DNA of 64,000 bases from the NCBI RefSeq assembly GCF_018223745.1, contig NZ_CP073653.1, positions 3,558,001 through 3,622,000 of the forward strand. Reading direction: 5' to 3'. Below are positions 36,986-45,110 of this stretch, piece by piece; within the stretch, counting starts at the first letter, position 1; every line of letters begins with the position of its first letter. The notes under the pieces were generated by a model. It did no database searches, was not told where the DNA came from, and saw only the letters and a list, made by a program, of their open reading frames with translations. Source of the stretch: Clostridium beijerinckii (GTDB taxonomy: Bacteria > Bacillota > Clostridia > Clostridiales > Clostridiaceae). The position numbers and the translations under genes were made by a program.

Positions 36986-37536
36986 ACCATATATACTATA
37001 TGTAGAGATTAATTTAACATTAAACACAATATATGTAAAATAATTCATTGATTTTATAGATCTTATGTATGAAGGAGGTTTATATGGATTTTAATTATAT
37101 CGAAACTTTAGTTACTAGGTGCAAAGATAATGATGAAGGAGCAAAAGAAAAATTAGCTGAAGAATTTAGACCATTAATTTATAATATCTCAAAGAGAACT
37201 TTTATTGATGGGTATAACTCATATGATATTGTTCAGGAATGTTATCAATCGCTTTTTAAATCTATCTCTATGTATAACTTAGATAAGCATAGATTCGTTG
37301 CTTATGCTACCAATGCCATAAAAAATAATATAAATGATTTGATTAAGAGAATTAAAACCAGAAGCTCTACTGAAGGTAATAATGCTCTAAGCTTACATGA
37401 TAATTTTGAAAAGGACATCCCATCGCAAGAAATTTCTCCTGAAACTTCATTATGTGAGATGTGTGATTATGAAGAATTAAGACTAGCTCTAAAAAATCTA
37501 ACTAAAGATGAGAAAGAACTTATAGATTTTGTATTC
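36986..37536 (+). repeat. 551-bp direct repeat, copy 2
   Basis: Second copy of the repeat at 34199-34749. Here the sigma gene continues intact beyond the repeat end. Confidence 0.85.
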
Positions 37537-37656
37537 TTTAAAAATTATACAGTTCTGGATTATGCCCATATAAAAAATATGTGCTATTCTACTGCTATTG
37601 TAAGAAAGAAAAACATTCTAAGAAAAATTCACAATAATATTTCATTTTATTATTAA
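37084..37656 (+). CDS. Sigma-70-like factor, TcdR/UviA-type (group 5)
   Basis: A 190-aa alternative sigma factor. Region 2 (about residues 10-95) shows FRPLIYNISKRTF, YDIVQECYQSLFKSI and FVAYATNAIKNNINDLIKR. Region 4 (about 140-190) shows LRLALKNLTKDEKELIDFVF followed by a helix-turn-helix. Size and composition resemble clostridial TcdR, BotR and UviA, which switch on toxin or bacteriocin genes; the targets here are unknown. I chose the ATG at 37084, five bases after GGAGG, because an upstream ATG lies within the SD itself. The same 98-bp leader precedes both copies. Confidence 0.75.
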   Translation: MDFNYIETLVTRCKDNDEGAKEKLAEEFRPLIYNISKRTFIDGYNSYDIVQECYQSLFKSISMYNLDKHRFVAYATNAIKNNINDLIKRIKTRSSTEGNNALSLHDNFEKDIPSQEISPETSLCEMCDYEELRLALKNLTKDEKELIDFVFFKNYTVLDYAHIKNMCYSTAIVRKKNILRKIHNNISFYY

Positions 37657-37668
37657 AGCTAAACGTCT

Positions 37669-37707
37669 AACAGCTCCAAGGTTAATTTTTTTATCCTTGG
37701 AGCTGTT
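37669..37707 (+). terminator. Terminator of the sigma gene
   Basis: A perfect 13-bp stem (AACAGCTCCAAGG with its complement) with a T-rich 13-nt loop, 12 bp past the stop codon, followed by ATTATT. Confidence 0.65.
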
Positions 37708-37764
37708 ATTATTACAATGTGATTTATATTATATTCCCATAATTTTAAAGATTAAATATACACT

Positions 37765-37977
37765 TTATTCAAAACTAAAATTATTTATAACCTCAGTAGT
37801 TTCCTCCACATAGCTTTCAACCACTTCATCAATTCCATCACAAATATATCTAAGGCTACATCCCTGACATTTATCTAGTATCCCATTCTCTAACAAAGAA
37901 CATTTTAAGTCATCCTGAAAAGTAGAATTTCTAATTGCTAAAGCTGTAAATGAAATTAAAAAGTATTCATCCAGACA
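37765..37977 (-). pseudogene. C-terminal fragment with Cys motif
   Basis: An open frame of 70 codons without a start, closed upstream by a stop. It ends KCQGCSLRYICDGIDEVVES plus about 17 residues. The C-x-x-C-x5-C spacing resembles the SPASM/auxiliary-cluster tail of radical-SAM peptide-modifying enzymes, but too little remains to be sure. Confidence 0.3.
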
Positions 37978-38111
37978 TTAGCATATGTGTCAGCACCATA
38001 GTTGATATTTCTATAGATTATTACCATAATCACATTGTAAATGAAGGCGGTACTCAATAGAAAACAAATTAATGGCTTACCACCTTCAACAATACACTTA
38101 ATACCATAATA

Positions 38112-39503
38112 TCAACAAAGCTTGAAATGTGAATTTTTATTTTCTCCTTCAATTAAGTTTAATTTATTCATCTTTTTTATCTCACGATATATAAAAATTA
38201 AAGATATCGTTGCAGCAAGAAAATCAGCTAATGGAACAGATACAAAAATACCAGTGACTTTAAGAAATATTGGGATGATTAACATTAATGGTATTACAAA
38301 TAAAACTGGTTTCATTATTGATAAAAATAATGCAGGCTTAGGTTTGCCAATATACTGAAAAAAGCTTGAAGCAATTACTTGAACACCTACTAAAGGACTC
38401 ATAAGTATCAGTAATCTTAAAATAGGAACCGTCAATACTATTAATTCATTATCAGATGTAAAAGCACCCGCTATTTTGTTTGTAAAACCAATAATTATAA
38501 CTAAAAATACCAATGAAATTATAACTGATGCTAAAATTGCAAGCTTTAAGCTTTGTTTTACTCTATCGAATTTTTTAGCACCATAATTAAATCCTATAAT
38601 AGGCTGAAGAGCTTGTCTAATTCCATACATAGTAATGGTAATAAACCCGAATACACGATTATATATACCAATTGCAGAAACATATAAGTCAGATCCTCCA
38701 TAAATTTTTAATGAATTATTTAATACTATGGCTAGAATTCCATAAGCTAGTTGAGTCATAAACATAGATAATCCTAAGGAAATCGCTTCCTTTAATAATT
38801 TTATATTAATTGTTAAATTTTTAACTTTTACCCCTAAAATTTTGCTATTAAAACAGATGTATACTAGTAAAAATATGAAACATATTATTTGCGAAATGTC
38901 TGTAGCAATGGCAGCTCCTTTTATACCATATTGAAGTCTTGTAACCAATATATAATCTAACGGAATATTAATTACAGGCCCTATTATCATACTTATCATA
39001 GCAATATTAGCATGTCCTTCTGATTGTATGATGCTATTAGCAACAATACTAAAAACGAAAAAAACACTGCAATATAAAGTAATTCTAAAGAATGTTACAG
39101 CATAAGGTAGTATATTTTCCAAGGAACCAAAGATATATAACATAGGTCTTATGAAAACCAGTCCTATAACCATAATTAAAATTCCTAATAAAACAGATGA
39201 TGTTAATGCAGTACCCACAGCCTTTTCTGCTCTTAGTTTATCTCCCGCTCCAAGACTTCTAGAAGTTATAGAAGCAATTCCAACTCCAATCATTTGAGAA
39301 AGCGCCAGTATTATTTGCTGAATAGGAAAGACTATAGTTAAAGCTGCAATTCCTAAGCTACCATTAGGCTGATTACCTATAAAAATTGCATCAATAATGT
39401 TATATAATACATTAGCTAAAAATACACTTATAGCAGGAATAGAAAACTTAAAGAGTAATTTTTTGATACTACCTTCCAGAATAAAATTTTCAAGTTCAGT
39501 CAT
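38112..39503 (-). CDS. MATE-family multidrug efflux transporter
   Basis: A 463-aa inner-membrane protein with twelve predicted helices, exporting organic cations or drugs by ion antiport. MATE signatures include IIDAIFIGNQPNGSLGIAAL near the N-terminus, SQMIGVGIASITSRSLGAGD, and the second-half equivalent RQALQPIIGFNYGAKKFDRV. AGGAGGTAAT precedes the ATG. An AraC regulator gene lies 58 bp upstream on the same strand and probably controls it. Confidence 0.92.
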   Translation of the reverse strand: MTELENFILEGSIKKLLFKFSIPAISVFLANVLYNIIDAIFIGNQPNGSLGIAALTIVFPIQQIILALSQMIGVGIASITSRSLGAGDKLRAEKAVGTALTSSVLLGILIMVIGLVFIRPMLYIFGSLENILPYAVTFFRITLYCSVFFVFSIVANSIIQSEGHANIAMISMIIGPVINIPLDYILVTRLQYGIKGAAIATDISQIICFIFLLVYICFNSKILGVKVKNLTINIKLLKEAISLGLSMFMTQLAYGILAIVLNNSLKIYGGSDLYVSAIGIYNRVFGFITITMYGIRQALQPIIGFNYGAKKFDRVKQSLKLAILASVIISLVFLVIIIGFTNKIAGAFTSDNELIVLTVPILRLLILMSPLVGVQVIASSFFQYIGKPKPALFLSIMKPVLFVIPLMLIIPIFLKVTGIFVSVPLADFLAATISLIFIYREIKKMNKLNLIEGENKNSHFKLC

Positions 39504-39561
39504 ATTATTACCTCCTCTTACTTTTCTTTATTATAACAATCCGCGTAAAAGATTTTTTGAC

Positions 39562-40437
39562 CTATCTTGCTGTTATCGGAATAAAAAGATATGCATCAAT
39601 ATTTTTTTGATTAGGTACAAAACCATTGGGATAAAACTCATATGCGTAATTATCGCATGGGACATACAATTCATCATTAAGTAAGCTAAACCAGTTTCTC
39701 TGTATCTGAATCTGTATCTTTTCGATTATATTTGTTAAGGAATATACTGCATAATCATTCTCCGGTATATATTTATGTACTAATTCAGCATCTTTCCTGT
39801 CAATCTGACTAAAATATCGACTATCAATTCCAGCGATAAAATCGAACTCATAACTCCTCACTTCTTCATTTTTACAAAAATCCAATCCGTAAACCCCATC
39901 AATTTGATTATATATTTTATCCAATTGCACTTTTTGAGCAGTTTGATTAAAAATACGTGCAACATCATGTTTTTTATTATCCCCATGATACAATAATCCT
40001 GTTATCTCAAAAGAATTTTTATGTATTATTTGATATTCTGTTGCTGTTCCATATGACATCACCCTCTCGATGTCTTCCTGTGTAATTGAATATTTATATA
40101 AATTTAAATATTCAATCTTATTGTCACGATAATCCTTTGGTGTAATACCAAAATATGCCTTAAACATACGGGTAAAACTTTCCTGAGAACTATATCCACA
40201 CATTATAGCTATATTCAATATACTATCTCTTGTCTCTAATAAGCTCATCGCTGCAATTGTAAGCCTACGCTTCATTTGATAATCCCCAATATTCTCTCCC
40301 AACACTGCTTTGAATAATCTCGCATAGTGAAATTTAGAAAAATTAAACTGCTTCGCAAGTTGTTCTAATGAAACTCCCTCAAACAAGTGTTTTTCTAAAT
40401 ATTCAATTGCATCCAAAACATAATTCTTTGTATTCAT
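39562..40437 (-). CDS. AraC-family regulator with GyrI-like domain
   Basis: A 291-aa protein. An N-terminal AraC double HTH (residues 8-105: LEQLAKQFNFSKFHYARLFK, IAIMCGYSSQESFTRMFKAY, GITPKDYRDNKI) is followed by a GyrI/BmrR-like effector-binding domain (about 125-290, ending YEFYPNGFVPNQKNIDAYLF). This Rob/SoxS-plus-sensor layout is common next to multidrug exporters. It probably activates the MATE gene in response to drug-like ligands. GAGGTGATG precedes the ATG. Confidence 0.87.
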   Translation of the reverse strand: MNTKNYVLDAIEYLEKHLFEGVSLEQLAKQFNFSKFHYARLFKAVLGENIGDYQMKRRLTIAAMSLLETRDSILNIAIMCGYSSQESFTRMFKAYFGITPKDYRDNKIEYLNLYKYSITQEDIERVMSYGTATEYQIIHKNSFEITGLLYHGDNKKHDVARIFNQTAQKVQLDKIYNQIDGVYGLDFCKNEEVRSYEFDFIAGIDSRYFSQIDRKDAELVHKYIPENDYAVYSLTNIIEKIQIQIQRNWFSLLNDELYVPCDNYAYEFYPNGFVPNQKNIDAYLFIPITAR

Positions 40438-41018
40438 AACATCACCTCATAGATTTTTCTTAATTACTTGATCTAAGCTTATATGACATAAAACTTAAAG
40501 CTACCAATGTTGCCTTTTCTAGATTTGATGGATATAATTACCCTATCTTAGAGAAAAAAAAGTACCTATGTTTTTCGCAGAATAGTACTAGAATATCATA
40601 TCATTATTATACTACAATTTTTTATTATTTTGCCTATATTTTCCTCAATTATAATTTACTGTTTTAATAATATACATGTTAATCAAATTTCAAAACTGTT
40701 TTCATTATCCCAAGCCCTCCCCATCAAATGTAATGTAATCACAATACGTAACCTACGTTTATTGAAAAAATAACCATTGCTATCAATCCAAAGGCTATAA
40801 TAAATATTACAGATCCATCTATTTTTTACAAAAGTCTTCTCTCTTTTTTAATTCAATTCTTATTTCACTCCTAATCATTTAACAAACACACTCTATAATT
40901 TTATTCCGCGATTAAAATTTTTCTCCCCTAATATTTAAGACGTATTTTCCTATCTTAAACCACATAAAAATCGAACTTTTTTAAGCCAACAGCCTTCAAA
41001 CCCGCATTATTCCAGCAT
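40438..41018. other. Intergenic region, no gene seen
   Basis: AT-rich DNA between the divergent AraC and YvrJ genes. Positions 40605-40640 (TATTATACTACAAT and following) resemble 32955-32990, a possible short dispersed repeat. No coding frame. Confidence 0.4.
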
Positions 41019-41070
41019 ATTCTTCAGAATATTAGAATATCAGAATATATATTCTAGTATTCTGAAGAAT
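41019..41070. repeat. 22-bp-stem palindrome rich in GAATAT
   Basis: The outer arms ATTCTTCAGAATA and TATTCTGAAGAAT are perfect. One G-T wobble and a second 8-bp stem (TAGAATAT with ATATTCTA) leave an 8-nt loop. More GAATATATATTC-type motifs follow to 41110. It is not placed as a terminator for any visible gene, so it may be a regulatory element for YvrJ. Confidence 0.5.
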
Positions 41071-41251
41071 AAATATGGTGGAGAATATATATTCTTTACC
41101 ATATAAGAATATTGACTAAATGTTTTGAGCTTGTAATATTTTTAGAATTATGATGAAGAATTATTTTTGCAACGTATATATAATAATTTCATTAACTATT
41201 TTAAAATTGTTTATGTACATTCATATATCCATTAAAAGGAGGTGGATATAT

Positions 41252-41452
41252 ATGCAGGTAACTGATTTAATTAATCTTATGGTTAACAATGGCTTTGCTA
41301 TAGCTGTAGCAGCATATTTGCTAATACGCTTAGAAAGACAAATTGATAACTTATCCTCATCAATTAATAGGTTAAATACTATAATATCAGCTAAACTTGG
41401 AGTAGCTATTGATACTGATAGTCCTAATGATGATTCTCATAACGTAGCTTAA
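41252..41452 (+). CDS. YvrJ-family small membrane protein
   Basis: A 66-aa protein. The N-terminal helix (LINLMVNNGFAIAVAAYLLI) is followed by ERQIDNLSSSINRLNTIISA, the YvrJ-family pattern of one membrane span plus a short amphipathic helix; it also recalls small holins. AAAGGAGGTGG lies seven bases before this ATG. A frame back to 41150 lacks an SD and is not used. A palindromic element overlaps its stop codon. A broken, rearranged copy of this locus lies at 54314-54437. Confidence 0.7.
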   Translation: MQVTDLINLMVNNGFAIAVAAYLLIRLERQIDNLSSSINRLNTIISAKLGVAIDTDSPNDDSHNVA

Positions 41453-41563
41453 AAAAAGGCAATAAACATTATGAAGTGCCCTCCAAATATTAAATATGAG
41501 TATATCATATTTCTAACATTTGGGGGGCACTTCATTGATTTTGAATGTTTATTGACTTTAAAC
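41451..41563. repeat. Palindromic repeat element, copy 1 (about 110 bp)
   Basis: The outer arms GGCAATAAACATT and AATGTTTATTGAC enclose an inner hairpin whose arms GAAGTGCCCTCCAAAT and ATTTGGGGGGCACTTC pair with one wobble. Copy 2 is at 46886-46985, and a loop-less version is at 27354-27392. It could terminate the YvrJ transcript. Copy number in the genome is unknown. Confidence 0.62.
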
Positions 41564-41586
41564 TTGTTTGATTATATCCTATTAAA

Positions 41587-41751
41587 TTATTCTTTTGGAT
41601 TGAGTTCAAGTTCATCATTTATTTCTTTAATATCACTATACTTAAGTGATTTATCCAATATAAGTGAAGCCTTATGCGCCAATCTGGCACCCAAATTAAG
41701 GAATAGTCTAATGCCTTGTTGCAGCTTGCACCTTTTTCCTTTATGATGCAG
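41587..41751 (-). pseudogene. Unidentified C-terminal ORF fragment
   Basis: An open minus-strand frame of about 54 codons with no ATG, closed upstream by a stop. It ends RLAHKASLILDKSLKYSDIK and INDELELNPKE. The residue pattern looks like real protein, but the parent gene is unknown. It lies directly downstream of the surface-protein cluster. Confidence 0.28.
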
Positions 41752-41758
41752 CTAATTA

Positions 41759-42523
41759 TTATTCAAACTCATCCATATTGGCTGTCACTATTCCCTCTGC
41801 GCCTTCCCCTTTATCTATTTTTCCAAACCTTTTTAATGAAGAATCATATTCATCTTTAGAAACTTCCTGTCCATTTACATAATAAGTTGCATCTCCATTT
41901 ATAAATCTACCTGCATTATCCCAACATGAATATACTTCTTTGCATTTATTATTTTCTAATTTATATCCTCTGGCATAATTATTTCCTTGATTTCCACCAC
42001 AAATAAAAAATACTTTCTCTGAACTACTATATCCATAATAATCACCATGAGAATTTTCTATTTGTTCTACATTAACATTTCCATTATCATATGTAACTAC
42101 AAATAATGATTCCCCAGCTAATCCCAAACCACACTCTGAGTTAAATAACATCTCTGAAGTACCATCTTGATTTATATCCAAAATTATGGGGTTATATATT
42201 GAAGTTGTATTTGTAGTTTTTTTAATCCAATCTTTATCACTTAATAAGCTCTCATATTTCTTTATTTCTTCTGAAGGCTCATTAATATATGCTCCATTTG
42301 AATTTAAATAGTATCCATCAATAATTATGTCATGCAGCATATAACCATCATAATCAAAATAATACCATTTTCCATCTATTAAGCTCCAACAATTTTTAGC
42401 ATATGAATTACCTTCTGTATACCACCAACCTTTAGAATCGCTTTTCCACTGCGCACTTGCACCTATTGGATTTAATGCTAATACTGAAGCTACTATTAAT
42501 GCACTTGCAATCATTTTTTTCAT
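41759..42523 (-). CDS. Secreted cell-wall-binding repeat protein (paralogue 4)
   Basis: A 254-aa protein with a signal peptide (MKKMIASALIVASVLALNPI, cleavage near GASAQ). Two W-Y-Y wall-binding repeats follow (GWWYTEGNSYAKNCW, DGKWYYFDYDGYML) and a linker repeat DGYYLNSNGAYI. The C-terminal 150 residues contain DINQDGTSEMLF, an EF-hand-like Asp-rich loop, and beta-strand repeats. I chose the ATG at 42523 with AAAGGGGAA upstream; a frame to 42547 has no SD. Surface location is clear, molecular function unknown. Confidence 0.75.
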   Translation of the reverse strand: MKKMIASALIVASVLALNPIGASAQWKSDSKGWWYTEGNSYAKNCWSLIDGKWYYFDYDGYMLHDIIIDGYYLNSNGAYINEPSEEIKKYESLLSDKDWIKKTTNTTSIYNPIILDINQDGTSEMLFNSECGLGLAGESLFVVTYDNGNVNVEQIENSHGDYYGYSSSEKVFFICGGNQGNNYARGYKLENNKCKEVYSCWDNAGRFINGDATYYVNGQEVSKDEYDSSLKRFGKIDKGEGAEGIVTANMDEFE

Positions 42524-42586
42524 ATAAATTATTCCCCTTTTTATCACTTCTTTAATACTCTAAACTTTATAGATTGTCCTAAATCA

Positions 42587-43420
42587 CTACTTACCTAAAT
42601 CTTCTAAAAGTGGTCCGACTTTATTTTGACCTTCACTATCTAACTTTTCATATAATTTTTCAAGTGCATTATAATATTCATCTTTAGAAACACTTTTGTT
42701 ATTTGTATAATCCTCTTCACTTATAAAATAACCTTTATGTGGGCCACCAGTATGATCTTTGGTAGAATCGTAGTAAAAATACACTTCTTTTAACTCATTA
42801 TTGTCTACTTTATATCCTTTAATCTCATTACTTCCCTGAAAGTAGCCATAAACAAAAAATACATTTTCAGATTTACTATATCCAGAGTATTCAGCATAGG
42901 TAACATCAATACTCTTTAGTACATTAATATTTCCTTTGTTATAAGTTACTACGGAAATTGAATTTTGAGATTCATTTGTTACTATCATTTCTTTAGTACC
43001 ATCATTATTAAAATCCATAACTATGCCCCTTAGTGGTGCATTTACTTCTATCATACTATTTGCAGTAAACCCTCTCTGCCATTTCATGCCGTTAGTTATT
43101 CTATCGTACCAATCATCACTTTTAATTATTTTTGCATATTCTTTTATTTCTTCAGATGGATTATTTACATAAACTCCATTAGAATCCACATAATAACCTT
43201 CTACAATTTCATCATGCTTCATATACCCAGTATCATAATCAAAATAATACCATTTACCGTTTATATCCTTCCAGCCCTTAGACCAACTGCTTCCTTCTGA
43301 ATCCCACCAGCCTTTAGAATCTTGTTTCCACTGCGCACTTGCTCCTATTGGATTTAATGCCAATACTGAAAGCGCAATTAATGAACCTGCTATTATTTTT
43401 GTTAATTTTAATCTTTTCAT
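42587..43420 (-). CDS. Secreted cell-wall-binding repeat protein (paralogue 3)
   Basis: A 277-aa protein, closely similar in layout to its neighbour at 41759. It has a signal peptide (IIAGSLIALSVLALNPIGAS), repeats GWWDSEGSSWSKGW and NGKWYYFDYDTGYMKHD, then a domain with MDFNNDGTKEMIVT (the same Asp-rich loop) and VFFVYGYFQGSNEIKGYKVD. The shared C-terminal domain identifies the two as tandem duplicates. AAAGGGGAAATAA precedes the ATG, as in the other cluster genes. Confidence 0.75.
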   Translation of the reverse strand: MKRLKLTKIIAGSLIALSVLALNPIGASAQWKQDSKGWWDSEGSSWSKGWKDINGKWYYFDYDTGYMKHDEIVEGYYVDSNGVYVNNPSEEIKEYAKIIKSDDWYDRITNGMKWQRGFTANSMIEVNAPLRGIVMDFNNDGTKEMIVTNESQNSISVVTYNKGNINVLKSIDVTYAEYSGYSKSENVFFVYGYFQGSNEIKGYKVDNNELKEVYFYYDSTKDHTGGPHKGYFISEEDYTNNKSVSKDEYYNALEKLYEKLDSEGQNKVGPLLEDLGK

Positions 43421-43528
43421 TAATTATTTCCCCTTTACTCATACAATACTTTACATTTACTCACTTCTTATATCACTCAGTTAATCTTAATTTTTCATAA
43501 CTTATTCTCTTAATTCTTATACTTATTA

Positions 43529-44134
43529 TTAAATCCAAGCACCACTAGAACCTAATGTATATCCCTCTATTGTTGTATCATGTGCCATTTCTCCATTACT
43601 ATAGCAATAATACCATTTACCATTATCATAAATCCAACCTGTTTGAAGTACTCCATCTTTAAAATATTTCCACTTATTATCACTTGCTTTATACCAGCCA
43701 TTCCATCCAATCCATCCATGTAATGTATTGTAGCTATCTCCATAAAATTCAAAATAACTATATACATTTCCATCTTTTGATAAAGTTAAATCTCCGCCTC
43801 CAGTACCTCGAGATTCTTCATAAACATATTTTGAAGTTAATCCATAATAAAAGGAAATATGAGGTGTTTCACTATAACTAAAATAATATAATTTTTCATC
43901 TGCAAGATTAGCACTAGTATAATAATTATCTTCGTAATAAAATTCTTTTTTTACTGTTGTTTCCCCTTGAAATTTAAGTTCATTTGTAGTTATATCAGTT
44001 GTTTTTGCTATTTCAGATTTCATTTGTTCAACATTTATGTTATCTTCTGCATTAGCATAAATCGAATTAGATATTGTTAAAGACATTGCTATAATTGTTA
44101 AAGATATTGTTTTTATTAAATCATTTTTAATCAT
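43529..44134 (-). CDS. Secreted cell-wall-binding repeat protein (paralogue 2)
   Basis: A 201-aa protein with a signal peptide (residues 1 to about 30, cleavage near YANAED). Its N-terminal domain (about 30-130) differs from its neighbours. The C-terminal wall-binding repeats are NGWYKASDNKWKYFKDGVLQ, GWIYDNGKWYYCYSNGEM and a final EGYTLGSSGAW. Repeats are thus C-terminal here but N-terminal in the other three. I chose the ATG at 44134 with AGGGGGAGAA upstream. Function unknown. Confidence 0.7.
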   Translation of the reverse strand: MIKNDLIKTISLTIIAMSLTISNSIYANAEDNINVEQMKSEIAKTTDITTNELKFQGETTVKKEFYYEDNYYTSANLADEKLYYFSYSETPHISFYYGLTSKYVYEESRGTGGGDLTLSKDGNVYSYFEFYGDSYNTLHGWIGWNGWYKASDNKWKYFKDGVLQTGWIYDNGKWYYCYSNGEMAHDTTIEGYTLGSSGAWI

Positions 44135-44157
44135 TATTATTTCTCCCCCTGTTACGA

Positions 44158-44189
44158 ATTTACTCAACGCTAAAAAGTATTGAGTAAAT
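44158..44189 (-). terminator. Intercistronic stem-loop
   Basis: ATTTACTCAA (44158-44167) pairs with TTGAGTAAAT (44180-44189), 12-nt loop, between two surface-protein genes. No T-run follows, so it is probably an attenuator or mRNA-stability element. Confidence 0.4.
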
Positions 44190-44269
44190 CTTACTTAGCT
44201 TTAAACTCTATAAAAAATGCTATCACTAAATTACCAAAAAAATACTTACATTAATTAGTGTATCTAAAT

Positions 44270-45019
44270 TTACTTAGATAGAGTTTTTATTTTAGCTCTA
44301 TATTGATTAGTTAATTGCTGAGCCTGATCAATTCCCTGTGGAAAAGTACTTTCATTTACTGTATATGCTATAACAACTAATTTATCTGAAGCATCAAAAT
44401 AGAATCTAATATTAAATCTTGTTATTCCTTCATAATATGAATATGTTACACATTTTTTCTCAGGATTTGACTTCCAATCCCCATACATATAAAGCATATC
44501 ACCGCTTGTTACATTTTTAATTTCTGTATTTCCATAAGCAGCCAATACTTCACTTAATGAACTACCAATTTTAATTCCTTTGCTTGTTTGACTTTTATCT
44601 TTCCCATACTCAGAATCTTTTTGACTTAAATAACATCCCCAGCCTTTTACGTAATCATTAGCATAAAACCAATCAATTATATTTTTATATCCTTTTAATG
44701 AATTAGTCGTATCAGTTCCTTCAAAATTAAAATCTTCCCTTGATAATGTTCCTACACCTGTTTTAATTACTGCTCCACTAGCATCTAATGTGTTACCATC
44801 AACTATAGTATTAGATTGCATATAGCCACTATAATCAAAATTATAGTATTTTCCATCTATATTTCTCCAACCTATAGCCCAAGAATCATCTCCTTCTGAA
44901 TACCACCAACCAGTATTATCTTTCCTCCACTCTGCACTTGCTCCTATTGGATTTAATGCTAATACTGAAACTGCTATTAATGAACTTGCTATTATTTTTG
45001 TTAATTTTACTTTTCCCAT
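44270..45019 (-). CDS. Secreted cell-wall-binding repeat protein (paralogue 1)
   Basis: A 249-aa protein with a signal peptide (IIASSLIAVSVLALNPIGAS), repeats GWWYSEGDDSWAIGW and DGKYYNFDYSGYMQSN, then a distinct C-terminal domain (about 95-249) with NSLKGYKNIIDWFYANDYVK and IKIGSSLSEVLAAYGNTEIK. The last segment resembles a beta-lactamase-inhibitor/BLIP-like or SmpA-like tandem module. It is the first surface gene after the ECF sigma gene (91 bp). The SD is GGGGGAAATAA. Confidence 0.72.
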   Translation of the reverse strand: MGKVKLTKIIASSLIAVSVLALNPIGASAEWRKDNTGWWYSEGDDSWAIGWRNIDGKYYNFDYSGYMQSNTIVDGNTLDASGAVIKTGVGTLSREDFNFEGTDTTNSLKGYKNIIDWFYANDYVKGWGCYLSQKDSEYGKDKSQTSKGIKIGSSLSEVLAAYGNTEIKNVTSGDMLYMYGDWKSNPEKKCVTYSYYEGITRFNIRFYFDASDKLVVIAYTVNESTFPQGIDQAQQLTNQYRAKIKTLSK

Positions 45020-45110
45020 TGATTATTTCCCCCTTGATAATTGTTTTTATATTTTTGTTTTCATTATTTAGATACTTGAACTTACTATTTGGTTTTATTA
45101 TTTTAATATT

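Noticed and set aside
41471..41746. 91-codon plus-strand ORF
   Set aside because: It runs through the palindromic element and opposite a minus-strand fragment, with no SD. The repeat explains the sequence better.
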